From Pelagibacteraceae bacterium AG-337-G06 (GTDB lineage Bacteria > Pseudomonadota > Alphaproteobacteria > Pelagibacterales > AG-422-B15), in assembly GCA_003282175.1 (NCBI GenBank), contig QBZX01000001.1, forward strand, positions 32,615-96,614: a DNA stretch of 64,000 bases. Reading direction: 5' to 3'. The notes under the pieces were generated by a model. It was not told the origin of the DNA, ran no database searches, and saw nothing but the letters and a program-made list of their open reading frames with translations. The translations under genes and the position numbers were made by a program. Below are positions 1 to 7,935 of this stretch, piece by piece; positions within the stretch are counted from its first letter, which is position 1; each line of letters begins with the position of its first letter.

Positions 1-181
1 TTTTTTCGTATTCTTTAACCTGAAGTATTCTTGTTGCTTCCAATCCTAGTATGGAGAAATCAGCAATAATAACTGATCCCGTAATATTCCATTTAGAAAA
101 GGACTCACTAAAATAATGGGCATATGATTGTGAATTAAATAAAAGAAATATTAAAACTATTAGTAAGTTACAAATACGCAT
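1..181 (-). CDS. HupE/UreJ-like membrane protein, N-terminal part (truncated by window edge)
   Basis: This gene is missing from the ORF track because it runs off the window. Reading the minus strand from the ATG at 181 gives 60 open codons. They begin with a hydrophobic signal peptide (MRICNLLIVLIFLLF...SYA) followed by HYFSESFSKWNITGS. That start, an exported protein opening with Ala-His and a Ser-rich segment ending in a Trp, resembles the periplasmic N-terminus of HupE/UreJ_2 family membrane proteins. In proteobacteria these often lie beside a PpiC-like gene and a DUF3604 gene, as here. It lies 5 nt downstream of the PPIase-like gene, so it is probably in the same transcript. Family metal-transport functions cannot be tested because the transmembrane part is outside the window. 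The family call is inferential. Confidence 0.5.
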   Translation of the reverse strand, partial: MRICNLLIVLIFLLFNSQSYAHYFSESFSKWNITGSVIIADFSILGLEATRILQVKEYEK

Positions 182-186
182 AAAAT

Positions 187-1089
187 TTAGAAAGAATATC
201 GAATAATTTCAGAATTATCTTTTAAATATTTTAGATAGTTTTTTAATTTTTCATCATCTAAACCATTACTATAATCGAAAATAATCTTCTCTCTAATTTC
301 ATTATAATAGTTTTCATCAACTTCTTGTTTAATTAGATTAACGAGCTTAAAGATAAAATATCCATTATTAAAAAATATTGGTTGAGATACTTCATTAAGA
401 TTTAATGAAGCAATTTGATTACATATAGACTTACCAAAAAGAAGATTACAATCTTTAATATTAATTAATTTATCGGGAACCTCAAAAAAAATATTTTCAT
501 CATAACTAGATTTAATATCTAAGAAATCTTTTGTATAAAGCTCATCATACAATTTTGACAATTTTGGTTGAAGTGTCTTCAAGTCTGACTCTGTACCGAG
601 TAGAACAGACTCTTGATTAAGAGAGTTTATATATATTGATTGAAATTGAATTTTTTGTGTAGGGGTATATTTTCCAATATTTTTATTGTAAAAATCTCTA
701 AGATCTTCTTCACTAATCTGAGTTCTTTCAACTTGAATGATGAAGTCAATTACTTGTTTTATCATTTCTTTTCTGACGCCAATATCTTTCTTATGCAGAT
801 CAAGCTCTATTCCTCTTTGCACAAGAAGTTCTTCCTCTATCATTCTTTCTAATAGTAACTCTAAGATTTCGATATCATCCTCTGGTTGGATATCTGCTCC
901 TAGGTTTGAAGCGTATTTTAGAAATTGATCTTCAGAAATAACAACATCATTTACCAAAGCGACAGCCTTTTTATTTTTAAGCTGAAGAAATTCATTATTG
1001 AATGAAATAGTCTCATAAAAAATAAGAATTAGGCCTATAATTATGGCAATACTAAATATGAAAATATTTTTATTCAAGAACTTGGTCAT
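187..1089 (-). CDS. PpiC/SurA-type peptidyl-prolyl isomerase-like membrane-anchored protein
   Basis: The 300-aa protein has one N-terminal membrane segment (about residues 8-26) and then a periplasmic part. Residues about 40-120 look like a SurA/PpiC N-terminal chaperone region: a VALVNDVVISEDQF opening, then acidic helices with EEELLVQRGIEL. Residues from about 135 (KYTPTQKIQFQSIYIN) would form the parvulin-type domain, but it is poorly conserved and catalysis is uncertain. The family assists folding of exported proteins. The ATG at 1089 is the first start and gives a sensible membrane anchor. It is divergent from the DUF3604 gene and reads directly into the HupE-like gene 5 nt downstream, a grouping that recurs in proteobacteria. 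Function beyond the family is unknown. Confidence 0.65.
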   Translation of the reverse strand: MTKFLNKNIFIFSIAIIIGLILIFYETISFNNEFLQLKNKKAVALVNDVVISEDQFLKYASNLGADIQPEDDIEILELLLERMIEEELLVQRGIELDLHKKDIGVRKEMIKQVIDFIIQVERTQISEEDLRDFYNKNIGKYTPTQKIQFQSIYINSLNQESVLLGTESDLKTLQPKLSKLYDELYTKDFLDIKSSYDENIFFEVPDKLINIKDCNLLFGKSICNQIASLNLNEVSQPIFFNNGYFIFKLVNLIKQEVDENYYNEIREKIIFDYSNGLDDEKLKNYLKYLKDNSEIIRYSF

Positions 1090-1141
1090 TGCATGTAATA
1101 TTATACTTAATTATAATTAATTATTACCAAATAATTTTCTT

Positions 1142-3547
1142 ATGAGTATTGTAAAAGTTATAAAATATTTTTTCATCCTTTCAATCCTCTTTATAATTAG
1201 TTTACTCGTAGTTTTAGAATTCCATTTATTTAGTGAAGACTTGGATGGAGGTAAAATCACTGGCGCAATTAATACTGTCGAGTTTGTAAAAGATAAACAG
1301 ACGAGGCAATTAAATGCAATGGAAACTCTTAACGAGTTGCCAACTAAACAAATTTTGTTTGGTGATCTACATGTTCACTCAACATTTTCAGCTGATGCAC
1401 ATATGATGAGTTTGCCAATCACTGGTGGGCTAGGAGTGCATCCTGTTGCGGATGCCTGTGACTTCGCAAGACATTGTTCAGCATTAGATTTTTGGTCAAT
1501 CAACGATCATGCTGAAGCAACTACGCCAAAAAGATGGATGGAAACAAAAGAATCGATCAGGAAGTGTAACGCTTTAAATGTTGATCCAACTAATCCAGAT
1601 TGTGTTGCTTTTTTGGGATGGGAGTGGACACAAGTAGGGGTTATAAGAGGAAATCATTGGGGCCATCATAATGTCATTTTAAAAGAAGAGTCTGATGAAG
1701 CGGTTCCAACTAGAGCTATTGCATCATTATCTGTAACTCGACAAGCAATGACTTCTAGACCCTTAGTACCAAATGTATTTTTCCCATTTGTGGATTTTGA
1801 AAACTTCAAAAGATATAATGATATAAATCGATACTTCACAGAAACTGGAAAAATTAAAAATTGTGAGCGGGGTGTACTTTCTAAAGATCTACCAATGAAC
1901 TGTCATGAAGAAGCTGTAACTCCATTAGATTTAGTAAATAGGCTTGAGGAATATGATAGTGATTACATGGTTATACCGCACGGGCAGTCCTGGGGACTTT
2001 ACACTCCTGCTGGATATACTCTAGATAGGGGTCTAGAGATTTCAAAAAAATACCCAAAAATGTTTGAATTATTAGAAACTTACTCCGGGCATGGTAACGC
2101 TGAGGAGTATCGCTCATGGAGAGGAGTCAATGTTGTAAGAGACGGTCAGGAAATAATTAGACCATTTACGTTTCCGATGGGTGAAATTGATTTAGAACAA
2201 GGAACATTTACACTCAAAAATCAAAATGGACAGGATGAGGTTATTGATATCGGAACTCAAACTTGCCCGGAACCGTCCCATAACTACATTCCGCAATGTT
2301 GGCAAGCAGGTAAAGTAATCTATGAGAGATGTATGGCTGATGGAGAATCAGATTTAGAATGCAGTGAAAGACGAAAAGCAACAGAACAGGCATCAGTAGA
2401 CAGAGGAAGATCTGGATACAACGTAGTTCCTAAGTTTACAGAATTTGATCGAAATATATCTGGCCAGTGTTTAGATTGCTTTAGTCCTCCAATGAATCAT
2501 GTGCCGGGGGGCAGTGCTCAGTATGGATTAGCGTTAACAAAATTTAAAGAAGATGGGTCAAAACATAGATTTAGATATGGGTTCATAGGTTCCAGTGATA
2601 ACCATTCTGCTGCACCTGGGAGTGGATATAAAGAACTATTTGGTAACAATATAGATGGAAACGGACCTCCAAGCGAATTCTTAGATAAGGTGTTACATAT
2701 GAATCCATATTATTTTCCTAAAAGTACAAGTCCGATTGGTCGAAATTCTGATCCAATTGGCGACTCCTTTGTCTCACCATCACAACCGCAAGTTTATGAT
2801 ATTCCTGATCTAATCGTTGGCTTTAATACTATTGAGTGGGAAAGGCAAAGAGGCTTCTTTACAACTGGTGGACTAGCAGCAGTTCACTCAGAGGGACGAT
2901 CTAAAGAGGAAATCTGGAATGCATTAAAAAGGAAAGAAACTTATGCAACAAGTGGTACGCGCATGTTGCTCTGGTTTAATTTAATTAGCGAAAATAAAAA
3001 AGTCACAATGGGCTCCTCGATTGAAACAGATACTAAACCTGAGTTTGAAGTTAAAGCTATGGGTTCATTTGTTCAGAAACCAGGGTGCCCAGAGGATGCA
3101 TACATTGCGTTGGGAGAAGAAAGAGTCGATGAGTTGTGTTTTAATGAATGTTATAATCCTTCAGATGAAAGAAAATTTATTCATAGAATTGAAGTAATTA
3201 AAGTATTACCACAAGAGTATGTAGATCAACCTATTGAAGGAAGAATTATAGATCCTTGGTATACCCATTATTGTGATCCAAATGAGTTAGGCTGTTCCTT
3301 TAAATTCACAGATGAGGATTTTTCGACAGATCAAAAAGATGTGAGTTATTATGTAAGAGCCATAGAAGTACCCACTCCTCAAATTAATGTTAAGGGAGGT
3401 GTTTGTGAATTTGATGCAGAGGGCAATTGTGTAAAGTTTAAGCTTTGCACTCAAGACTGGAGGCATCCTAGAGACATCGAGACTTGTTCTGAAATAGATG
3501 AACATCGCGCTTGGTCATCGCCAATTTATTTGGATTATTTATCCTAA
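1142..3547 (+). CDS. DUF3604 family protein, PHP-like metal-dependent fold, membrane anchored
   Basis: The 801-aa protein has an N-terminal hydrophobic segment (residues about 8-27) that would export or anchor it. The motif FGDLHVHSTFSADA (D75, H77, H79) followed by SINDHAE, a later VIPHGQSWG and a GSSDNHSAAPGSG segment are hallmarks of DUF3604 proteins, which resemble PHP-domain phosphoesterases and probably bind metal through these His and Asp residues. The C-terminal third carries many Cys residues, fitting a periplasmic protein with disulfides. The substrate of the family is not established to my knowledge. Its neighbours on the other strand are the PPIase-like and HupE-like genes, divergent across a 52-nt AT-rich gap, and the three are often found together. 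I infer an envelope role. Confidence 0.85.
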   Translation: MSIVKVIKYFFILSILFIISLLVVLEFHLFSEDLDGGKITGAINTVEFVKDKQTRQLNAMETLNELPTKQILFGDLHVHSTFSADAHMMSLPITGGLGVHPVADACDFARHCSALDFWSINDHAEATTPKRWMETKESIRKCNALNVDPTNPDCVAFLGWEWTQVGVIRGNHWGHHNVILKEESDEAVPTRAIASLSVTRQAMTSRPLVPNVFFPFVDFENFKRYNDINRYFTETGKIKNCERGVLSKDLPMNCHEEAVTPLDLVNRLEEYDSDYMVIPHGQSWGLYTPAGYTLDRGLEISKKYPKMFELLETYSGHGNAEEYRSWRGVNVVRDGQEIIRPFTFPMGEIDLEQGTFTLKNQNGQDEVIDIGTQTCPEPSHNYIPQCWQAGKVIYERCMADGESDLECSERRKATEQASVDRGRSGYNVVPKFTEFDRNISGQCLDCFSPPMNHVPGGSAQYGLALTKFKEDGSKHRFRYGFIGSSDNHSAAPGSGYKELFGNNIDGNGPPSEFLDKVLHMNPYYFPKSTSPIGRNSDPIGDSFVSPSQPQVYDIPDLIVGFNTIEWERQRGFFTTGGLAAVHSEGRSKEEIWNALKRKETYATSGTRMLLWFNLISENKKVTMGSSIETDTKPEFEVKAMGSFVQKPGCPEDAYIALGEERVDELCFNECYNPSDERKFIHRIEVIKVLPQEYVDQPIEGRIIDPWYTHYCDPNELGCSFKFTDEDFSTDQKDVSYYVRAIEVPTPQINVKGGVCEFDAEGNCVKFKLCTQDWRHPRDIETCSEIDEHRAWSSPIYLDYLS

Positions 3548-3557
3548 ATTTTTATAA

Positions 3558-3722
3558 ATGAAATATCTGATCCCATCCATTGTATCGTTAGTAGTAGGCA
3601 GTCTCTTTAGTTGGGCTTATTTAACAGCTTATGGATTCGGTTTCTCCTATATCATTTACCTTAGCATGATGATTGCGATGGTCTTCCTGGCCATAGATGC
3701 CTGGAGAAATATTAATAAATAA
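3558..3722 (+). CDS. Small two-helix membrane protein, 54 aa, hypothetical
   Basis: This ORF is too short for the supplied track. Translation from the ATG at 3558 gives 54 residues: MKYLIPSIVSLVVGSLFSW, then a Gly/Tyr turn, then a second hydrophobic stretch (YIIYLSMMIAMVFLAIDAW) and a basic tail RNINK. Two transmembrane helices are likely. It starts 10 nt after the DUF3604 stop, so it is probably translated from the same mRNA. No good Shine-Dalgarno is seen, but that is common in this window. The residue pattern, with aromatic caps and a positively charged end, looks like a real small membrane protein rather than chance. No family is recognised and no function is offered. Confidence 0.55.
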   Translation: MKYLIPSIVSLVVGSLFSWAYLTAYGFGFSYIIYLSMMIAMVFLAIDAWRNINK

Positions 3723-3856
3723 GTAAATTAAAACAATTACTTAGATATTTAGCTTAAAGATATTCACACTTTGTCAATTTGGCAAGCATCAGTAATTGTG
3801 AAAGCCCTTAATTGATAAAAGATGCCCTTATAAAATTAAATATAGGGAGAAAATAC

Positions 3857-5125
3857 ATGTTAAAAAAAGTACTACTTTATACAGTATTGTTTTCATCACT
3901 ATTATCTGCCAATGCATTTGCTGCCGTCGATGACGAAACGGCTTATGCATTGAACACATTATTATTTCTAATAAGTGGATTTTTGGTGATGTGGATGGCC
4001 GCTGGATTCTGTATGTTAGAATCTGGTCTGGTTACATCTAAAAGTGTTTCGACAATTGCTGCAAAAAATATAGGTTTGTATTCTATAGCTGGGATCATGT
4101 TCTGGTTGGTAGGTTATAACCTTGCATACGGTATTCCAGAAGGTGGATATATTGGAACGTTTACTTCATGGAGCGATGGTTCAGCGGTAGCGACTGGTTA
4201 TTCTGATGGATCTGACTGGTTTTTCCAGATGGTATTCTGTGCAACAACAGCTTCAATTGTTTCAGGAACTTTGGCTGAAAGAATAAAAATTTGGCCTTTC
4301 TTTTTGTTCGTAGCAATATTAACAGGAATTATCTATCCAATCGAGATGGGTTGGCAATGGGGTGGTGGATGGTTATCTGCTGCTGGGTTCTCAGACTTTG
4401 CTGGATCAACTCTTGTGCATGGTGCAGGTGGTGCAGCGGCATTAGCTGGTGCAATTGTACTTGGTCCAAGACTTGGAAGATTTGATAATGGAAAGTTAGT
4501 TCCATTTGCAAATTCTTCAATACCTCTAGCAACACTTGGTGTATTCATCTTGTGGTTGGGCTGGTTCGGTTTTAACGGTGGATCACAGCTAGCTCTAGGT
4601 TCATTTGATGATGCAACAGCTGTGGCAACAATTTATATCAATACAAACTTAGCAGCATGTGCTGGTGTATTGGTCTGTGCAGCCATAACAAGATTGGCAA
4701 GAGGCAAAACTGACGTTGTAATGATGTTAAACGGTGCACTCGGTGGTCTTGTAGCAATTACTGCAGAACCATTAATGCCTTCTCCGTTGATGGCAATCAT
4801 CATAGGTGGAATTGGTGGCGCGCTAGTATTTGCAGGTACTGAACTCTTGGTGTCATTAAAAATTGATGACGTTGTAGGAGCTATACCAGTTCACTTGATT
4901 GCAGGTGTCTGGGGTACTCTTGCTGTACCAATTACAAATCCTGATACTAGCTTTGGAACTCAACTCCTTGGCACAGCATCCATTTGTGTGTTTGTTTTTG
5001 TGGTGTCCTTAATTATTTGGGCAATCATGAAAGCCACAATAGGTATAAGGATAAGTGAAGAAGCAGAAAAAGAAGGAACAGACGTAGCTGAGACAGGTGT
5101 CATAGCCTACTCAATTAGAGACTAA
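3857..5125 (+). CDS. amt: Ammonium transporter, Amt family
   Basis: This is an Amt/Mep/Rh channel for ammonium uptake in the inner membrane. The track starts at a TTG at 3812; the ATG at 3857 is better because TAGGGAG lies 7-8 nt upstream and the protein then begins with a clean signal peptide (MLKKVLLYTVLF...AFA), as Amt proteins do. The 422-aa product has about eleven membrane helices and the two pore histidines in STLVHGAGGAAAL and IPVHLIAGVWG, plus the GxxLGPRLGRF loop and a conserved FWLVGYNLAYG segment. It is monocistronic, with no GlnK/PII gene beside it, unlike many bacterial amt loci. A strong terminator follows. The upstream 130 nt hold no NtrC or sigma-54 site that I could recognise. 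Confidence 0.96.
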   Translation: MLKKVLLYTVLFSSLLSANAFAAVDDETAYALNTLLFLISGFLVMWMAAGFCMLESGLVTSKSVSTIAAKNIGLYSIAGIMFWLVGYNLAYGIPEGGYIGTFTSWSDGSAVATGYSDGSDWFFQMVFCATTASIVSGTLAERIKIWPFFLFVAILTGIIYPIEMGWQWGGGWLSAAGFSDFAGSTLVHGAGGAAALAGAIVLGPRLGRFDNGKLVPFANSSIPLATLGVFILWLGWFGFNGGSQLALGSFDDATAVATIYINTNLAACAGVLVCAAITRLARGKTDVVMMLNGALGGLVAITAEPLMPSPLMAIIIGGIGGALVFAGTELLVSLKIDDVVGAIPVHLIAGVWGTLAVPITNPDTSFGTQLLGTASICVFVFVVSLIIWAIMKATIGIRISEEAEKEGTDVAETGVIAYSIRD

Positions 5126-5140
5126 GTCTAGTTCGTAATT

Positions 5141-5198
5141 AAAAAACGGGTCCGAAGGTTTCCCTTAGTTATTCCTTCCATCGGACCCGTTTTTATTT
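5141..5198 (+). terminator. Rho-independent terminator after amt
   Basis: A perfect 10-bp inverted repeat, ACGGGTCCGA at 5146-5155 and TCGGACCCGT at 5181-5190, is extended by an inner GAAGG/CCTTC pairing. It is preceded by an A-run and followed by TTTTATTT. It would stop amt transcription and shield the hydrolase gene downstream. Confidence 0.88.
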
Positions 5199-5246
5199 AA
5201 TATTAAATTTGAATTAAGTTTTTTTTGGTAATACATTGCACAAGTC

Positions 5247-6191
5247 ATGACCGAACAAAACAATCCTTTTCACAAAAAAAAATCTGGAGTTTTTTTCTTC
5301 AAATCATCTAATCCCTATGAATTTTATGATTTGCTGAATGGTGTTGATATGGAACCCAGGCAAGACGTATGGGGAACTTTGATTTTTCCTGAAAATGCTA
5401 AATTGCCATGCCCAGTAATTGTTCCAATTCATGGAAGCGCAGGTCTGAGAGAAGGTCATCACACACACATGGTTAACTTGTTAGAAGCAGGCTTTGCTGT
5501 TTTCAGAATTCATCATTTTGAATCTAGAGGAGTAATTTCTATCGTAGAAAATCAAACACAAATTACTCTGGCTACCATGATAACAGATGCATTTCGTGCA
5601 CTTGCACTTTTAAATAAACATCCAGATATTGATAAAGATAAAATTGGCATCATGGGATGGAGTTTAGGTGGTAGTACTGCTCTTTATTCAGCGTGGCAGC
5701 CAATAATAGATACATTAACCTCAGGGGATGAAAAATTTTCTGCATATTTACCATTGTACCCTGGAGCATTACTTAAACCTGAAGATAATCGTTGGTCTAA
5801 TGCTCCAATGCATATTCTATTTGGTGAGGACGATGATTATACGCCTCTAAGTTTATGTAAAAAACTTATTGATTATATGAAACCAGTTCGTGATGTTGAG
5901 TTAACAGTTTATCCCAATGCGCATCATTCCTTTGACTCAATTGATCCCGTTGAATTCATTCCTTATGCCATCAAGTTAAAAGATATGTTTATTGATTTAA
6001 AGAAAGATGGACGTCAGGTTTATACTGATGAAAATAATAATACTTTTTACTTGGACAATAAGGAAGAACGGCTTCGCTTGATCAAAGAAACACCCAATCT
6101 CTTAGGCGCTCATGCTGGAGGAAACTGGACAGCTCGTAAACAATCACATCAGGATGTGGTTGATTTTTTTAGGAAGCAATTTTTTTCATAA
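5247..6191 (+). CDS. Dienelactone hydrolase-like alpha/beta hydrolase
   Basis: The 314-aa protein has an alpha/beta hydrolase fold. The nucleophile elbow is GWSLGG (Ser139), the likely acid is in FGEDDDYTP (about residues 193-201), and the His is in PNAHHSFD (about 229). An IHGSAGLREG segment near residue 62 would form the oxyanion-side loop. The layout and spacing match the dienelactone hydrolase family, which cleaves ester or lactone bonds; the substrate here is unknown. There is no signal peptide, so it should be cytoplasmic. A C-terminal extension of about 60 residues (after the triad His) is longer than in the minimal family. It stands alone between the amt terminator and the SOS-controlled umuDC promoter. 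No clear Shine-Dalgarno precedes the ATG. Confidence 0.75.
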   Translation: MTEQNNPFHKKKSGVFFFKSSNPYEFYDLLNGVDMEPRQDVWGTLIFPENAKLPCPVIVPIHGSAGLREGHHTHMVNLLEAGFAVFRIHHFESRGVISIVENQTQITLATMITDAFRALALLNKHPDIDKDKIGIMGWSLGGSTALYSAWQPIIDTLTSGDEKFSAYLPLYPGALLKPEDNRWSNAPMHILFGEDDDYTPLSLCKKLIDYMKPVRDVELTVYPNAHHSFDSIDPVEFIPYAIKLKDMFIDLKKDGRQVYTDENNNTFYLDNKEERLRLIKETPNLLGAHAGGNWTARKQSHQDVVDFFRKQFFS

Positions 6192-6207
6192 ATCTTTTTA
6201 AGTAGTG

Positions 6208-6236
6208 TTGACTCTTATATTGAGTAATGCAATAAT
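6208..6236 (+). promoter_or_regulatory. Predicted sigma-70-type promoter of umuDC
   Basis: TTGACT at 6208-6213 and AATAAT at 6231-6236 are separated by exactly 17 nt. The predicted start of transcription, about 6243, falls inside the SOS box just downstream, so bound LexA would block it. Confidence 0.6.
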
Positions 6237-6238
6237 AA

Positions 6239-6253
6239 GAACAAAACAAGAAC
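6239..6253 (+). promoter_or_regulatory. LexA/SOS box, alphaproteobacterial type (direct repeat)
   Basis: GAAC-AAAACAA-GAAC reads GTTC-TTGTTTT-GTTC on the minus strand, which matches the alphaproteobacterial LexA box GTTC-N7-GTTC exactly. It overlaps the predicted transcription start and lies 17 nt before the umuD ATG. This implies DNA-damage induction of umuDC, assuming the genome encodes LexA. Confidence 0.8.
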
Positions 6254-6270
6254 ATAATTAGACATATTTC

Positions 6271-6660
6271 ATGCTTTTAACATTTTACAAAGAGGCCGTA
6301 GAGTGCGGTTTTCCTTCTCCAGCAAGGGATTTTACTGAAGGGACAATTGATTTGAATGAAGAGCTTATTCCTCATCCAAATGCAACTTTTATTGTTCGTG
6401 CACGAGGAGATTCAATGGTGGGTTCGGGGATTTATCCTGGAGATTTATTGATTGTTGACCGAAGCATTAAGCCTCGAAATGAGTCAATTATTATCGCTGT
6501 CCTGGATGGAGAGTTAAGTGTAAAGATTCTCAGATTTAAGAATAAGCAAGTCAATTTATCATCGTCTAATAAGAACTATAAAGATGTCTTAGTCTCTGAA
6601 GAAATGGATTTTACCATATGGGGAGTATGTACGAACGTTATTCACAATTTAAGTCCATAA
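6271..6660 (+). CDS. umuD: UmuD, self-cleaving subunit of translesion polymerase V
   Basis: UmuD is a LexA-like S24 peptidase that cleaves itself when RecA is activated and then joins UmuC as the polymerase V accessory subunit. The 129-aa protein keeps the cleavage motif CGFPSP (Cys12-Gly13), the nucleophile in RGDSMV (Ser48) and the general base in LSVKIL (Lys85). These match Cys24/Gly25, Ser60 and Lys97 of E. coli with a constant offset of 12, so the regulatory N-terminal arm is about half the usual length. It precedes umuC by 12 nt in one operon. An SOS box and a 17-nt-spaced promoter lie directly upstream. No Shine-Dalgarno is obvious. Confidence 0.95.
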   Translation: MLLTFYKEAVECGFPSPARDFTEGTIDLNEELIPHPNATFIVRARGDSMVGSGIYPGDLLIVDRSIKPRNESIIIAVLDGELSVKILRFKNKQVNLSSSNKNYKDVLVSEEMDFTIWGVCTNVIHNLSP

Positions 6661-6672
6661 AATAGATAAAGC

Positions 6673-7935
6673 ATGAATAATAAAGTTTTCGCATTAATTG
6701 ACTGCAACGCATTTTATGTTTCTTGTGAGAGAGTTTTTAATCCCAAGCTTAACAATAGACCAGTTGTAGCATTATCCAATAATGATGGTTGCATTATATC
6801 TCGTTCAAAAGAAGCAAAAGCACTTGGTATCAAAATGGGTGTACCACTCTTCAAAGTCAAAGATATTGTAGAAAAGGAAAATGTATTTGTTTTTTCCTCT
6901 AATTATACATTGTACGCCGATATGTCGCGCCGCGTAATGAATATCATTTCATATTCATCTCCTCACACAGAGATTTATTCAATTGATGAAGCGTTTGTAG
7001 AGTTAAGCAGTCTATCGATTGACTATGAAGAATACGCACATCAGTTGAGAAAGACTATTTTACAGCATACAGGTATCCCAGTTAGCATAGGCATAGCGTC
7101 AACAAAAACTCTATCAAAAGTTGCGAACCATAAGGCAAAAAAAGATGAGTCTTTAAATGGCGTTTGCTCTTTAGTAGGTCATGAAGATATTGATCAAGTT
7201 TTAGAGTCAACTGAAGTAGGTGATATTTGGGGAGTAGGTCGACGTTTATCGAAGAAACTTATTAATCATGGCATATACAATGCAAAGTTATTAAAGAACT
7301 GTAGTGACTCGTGGATACGTAAAGCAATGAGCGTTAATGGCCTAAAAACAATTACAGAACTGAGAGGAATTTCTTGCATGTCTATTGAAGAAAATTCAAT
7401 TACAAGAAAGAGCTGTTGTACCACCAGATCATTTGGAAAGTTGCTAACCAATTTAGAAGATGTTGAACAAGCTGTCACCACCTTCGCGCGGAGGGCAACA
7501 GAAAGAATTCGTTCTGAAAGCCTTGCTGCATCTTGTATTTCTGTTTTTTTAAGGACCAACCCTTTTGATAAGAAAAGTACTTATTACTCAAATGGTGCGT
7601 CTAGAACATTGCCTTACCCAACACATGACAGCATCACTATTATTGAGACTGCTTTGACTCTCACGAAGAAAATTTTCAAAAACAAATACCAGTATAAAAA
7701 AGCGGGCGTACTACTTAGCGGCTTGTGTGATGAGTCTGAAATTCAGGAGACTTTATTTGAAAAAAACTACAATCAAAATTCAAATCTTATGTCAGCAATA
7801 GATTCAATTAACTATCGATATGGACGTGATACCATTCAAATGGCATCAGAGTGTAGACTTGGAAGCTGGAAACAAAAAAGAAAAAATTGTACACAAAATT
7901 ATACAACTCAAATTGATAGACTTCTATTAGTTTAG
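6673..7935 (+). CDS. umuC: UmuC, Y-family DNA polymerase V catalytic subunit
   Basis: This 420-aa Y-family polymerase copies past damaged bases. Palm residues are visible in ALIDCNAFYVSCERVFNP (Asp10) and in YSIDEAFVEL near residue 105, which together give the acidic metal-binding triad. The steric and nucleotide-contact segment NNDGCIISRS is also present. The C-terminal end, with NYRYGRDTIQMA and a basic tail, is the domain typical of UmuC rather than DinB. Length is the same as E. coli UmuC. It is transcribed with umuD under SOS control. Its last 9 nt overlap the 3' end of a convergent hydrolase gene. Confidence 0.96.
   Translation: MNNKVFALIDCNAFYVSCERVFNPKLNNRPVVALSNNDGCIISRSKEAKALGIKMGVPLFKVKDIVEKENVFVFSSNYTLYADMSRRVMNIISYSSPHTEIYSIDEAFVELSSLSIDYEEYAHQLRKTILQHTGIPVSIGIASTKTLSKVANHKAKKDESLNGVCSLVGHEDIDQVLESTEVGDIWGVGRRLSKKLINHGIYNAKLLKNCSDSWIRKAMSVNGLKTITELRGISCMSIEENSITRKSCCTTRSFGKLLTNLEDVEQAVTTFARRATERIRSESLAASCISVFLRTNPFDKKSTYYSNGASRTLPYPTHDSITIIETALTLTKKIFKNKYQYKKAGVLLSGLCDESEIQETLFEKNYNQNSNLMSAIDSINYRYGRDTIQMASECRLGSWKQKRKNCTQNYTTQIDRLLLV

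Noticed and set aside
3723-3856. Possible riboswitch or sigma-54/NtrC site before amt
   Set aside because: A GCATC/GATGC pairing and a TTTGGCAAGC stretch are present, but no consensus glutamine-responsive RNA or -24/-12 spacing fits.
7266-7559. Minus-strand 97-aa ORF inside umuC
   Set aside because: It is a shadow of umuC in another frame, with no start signal or recognisable domain.
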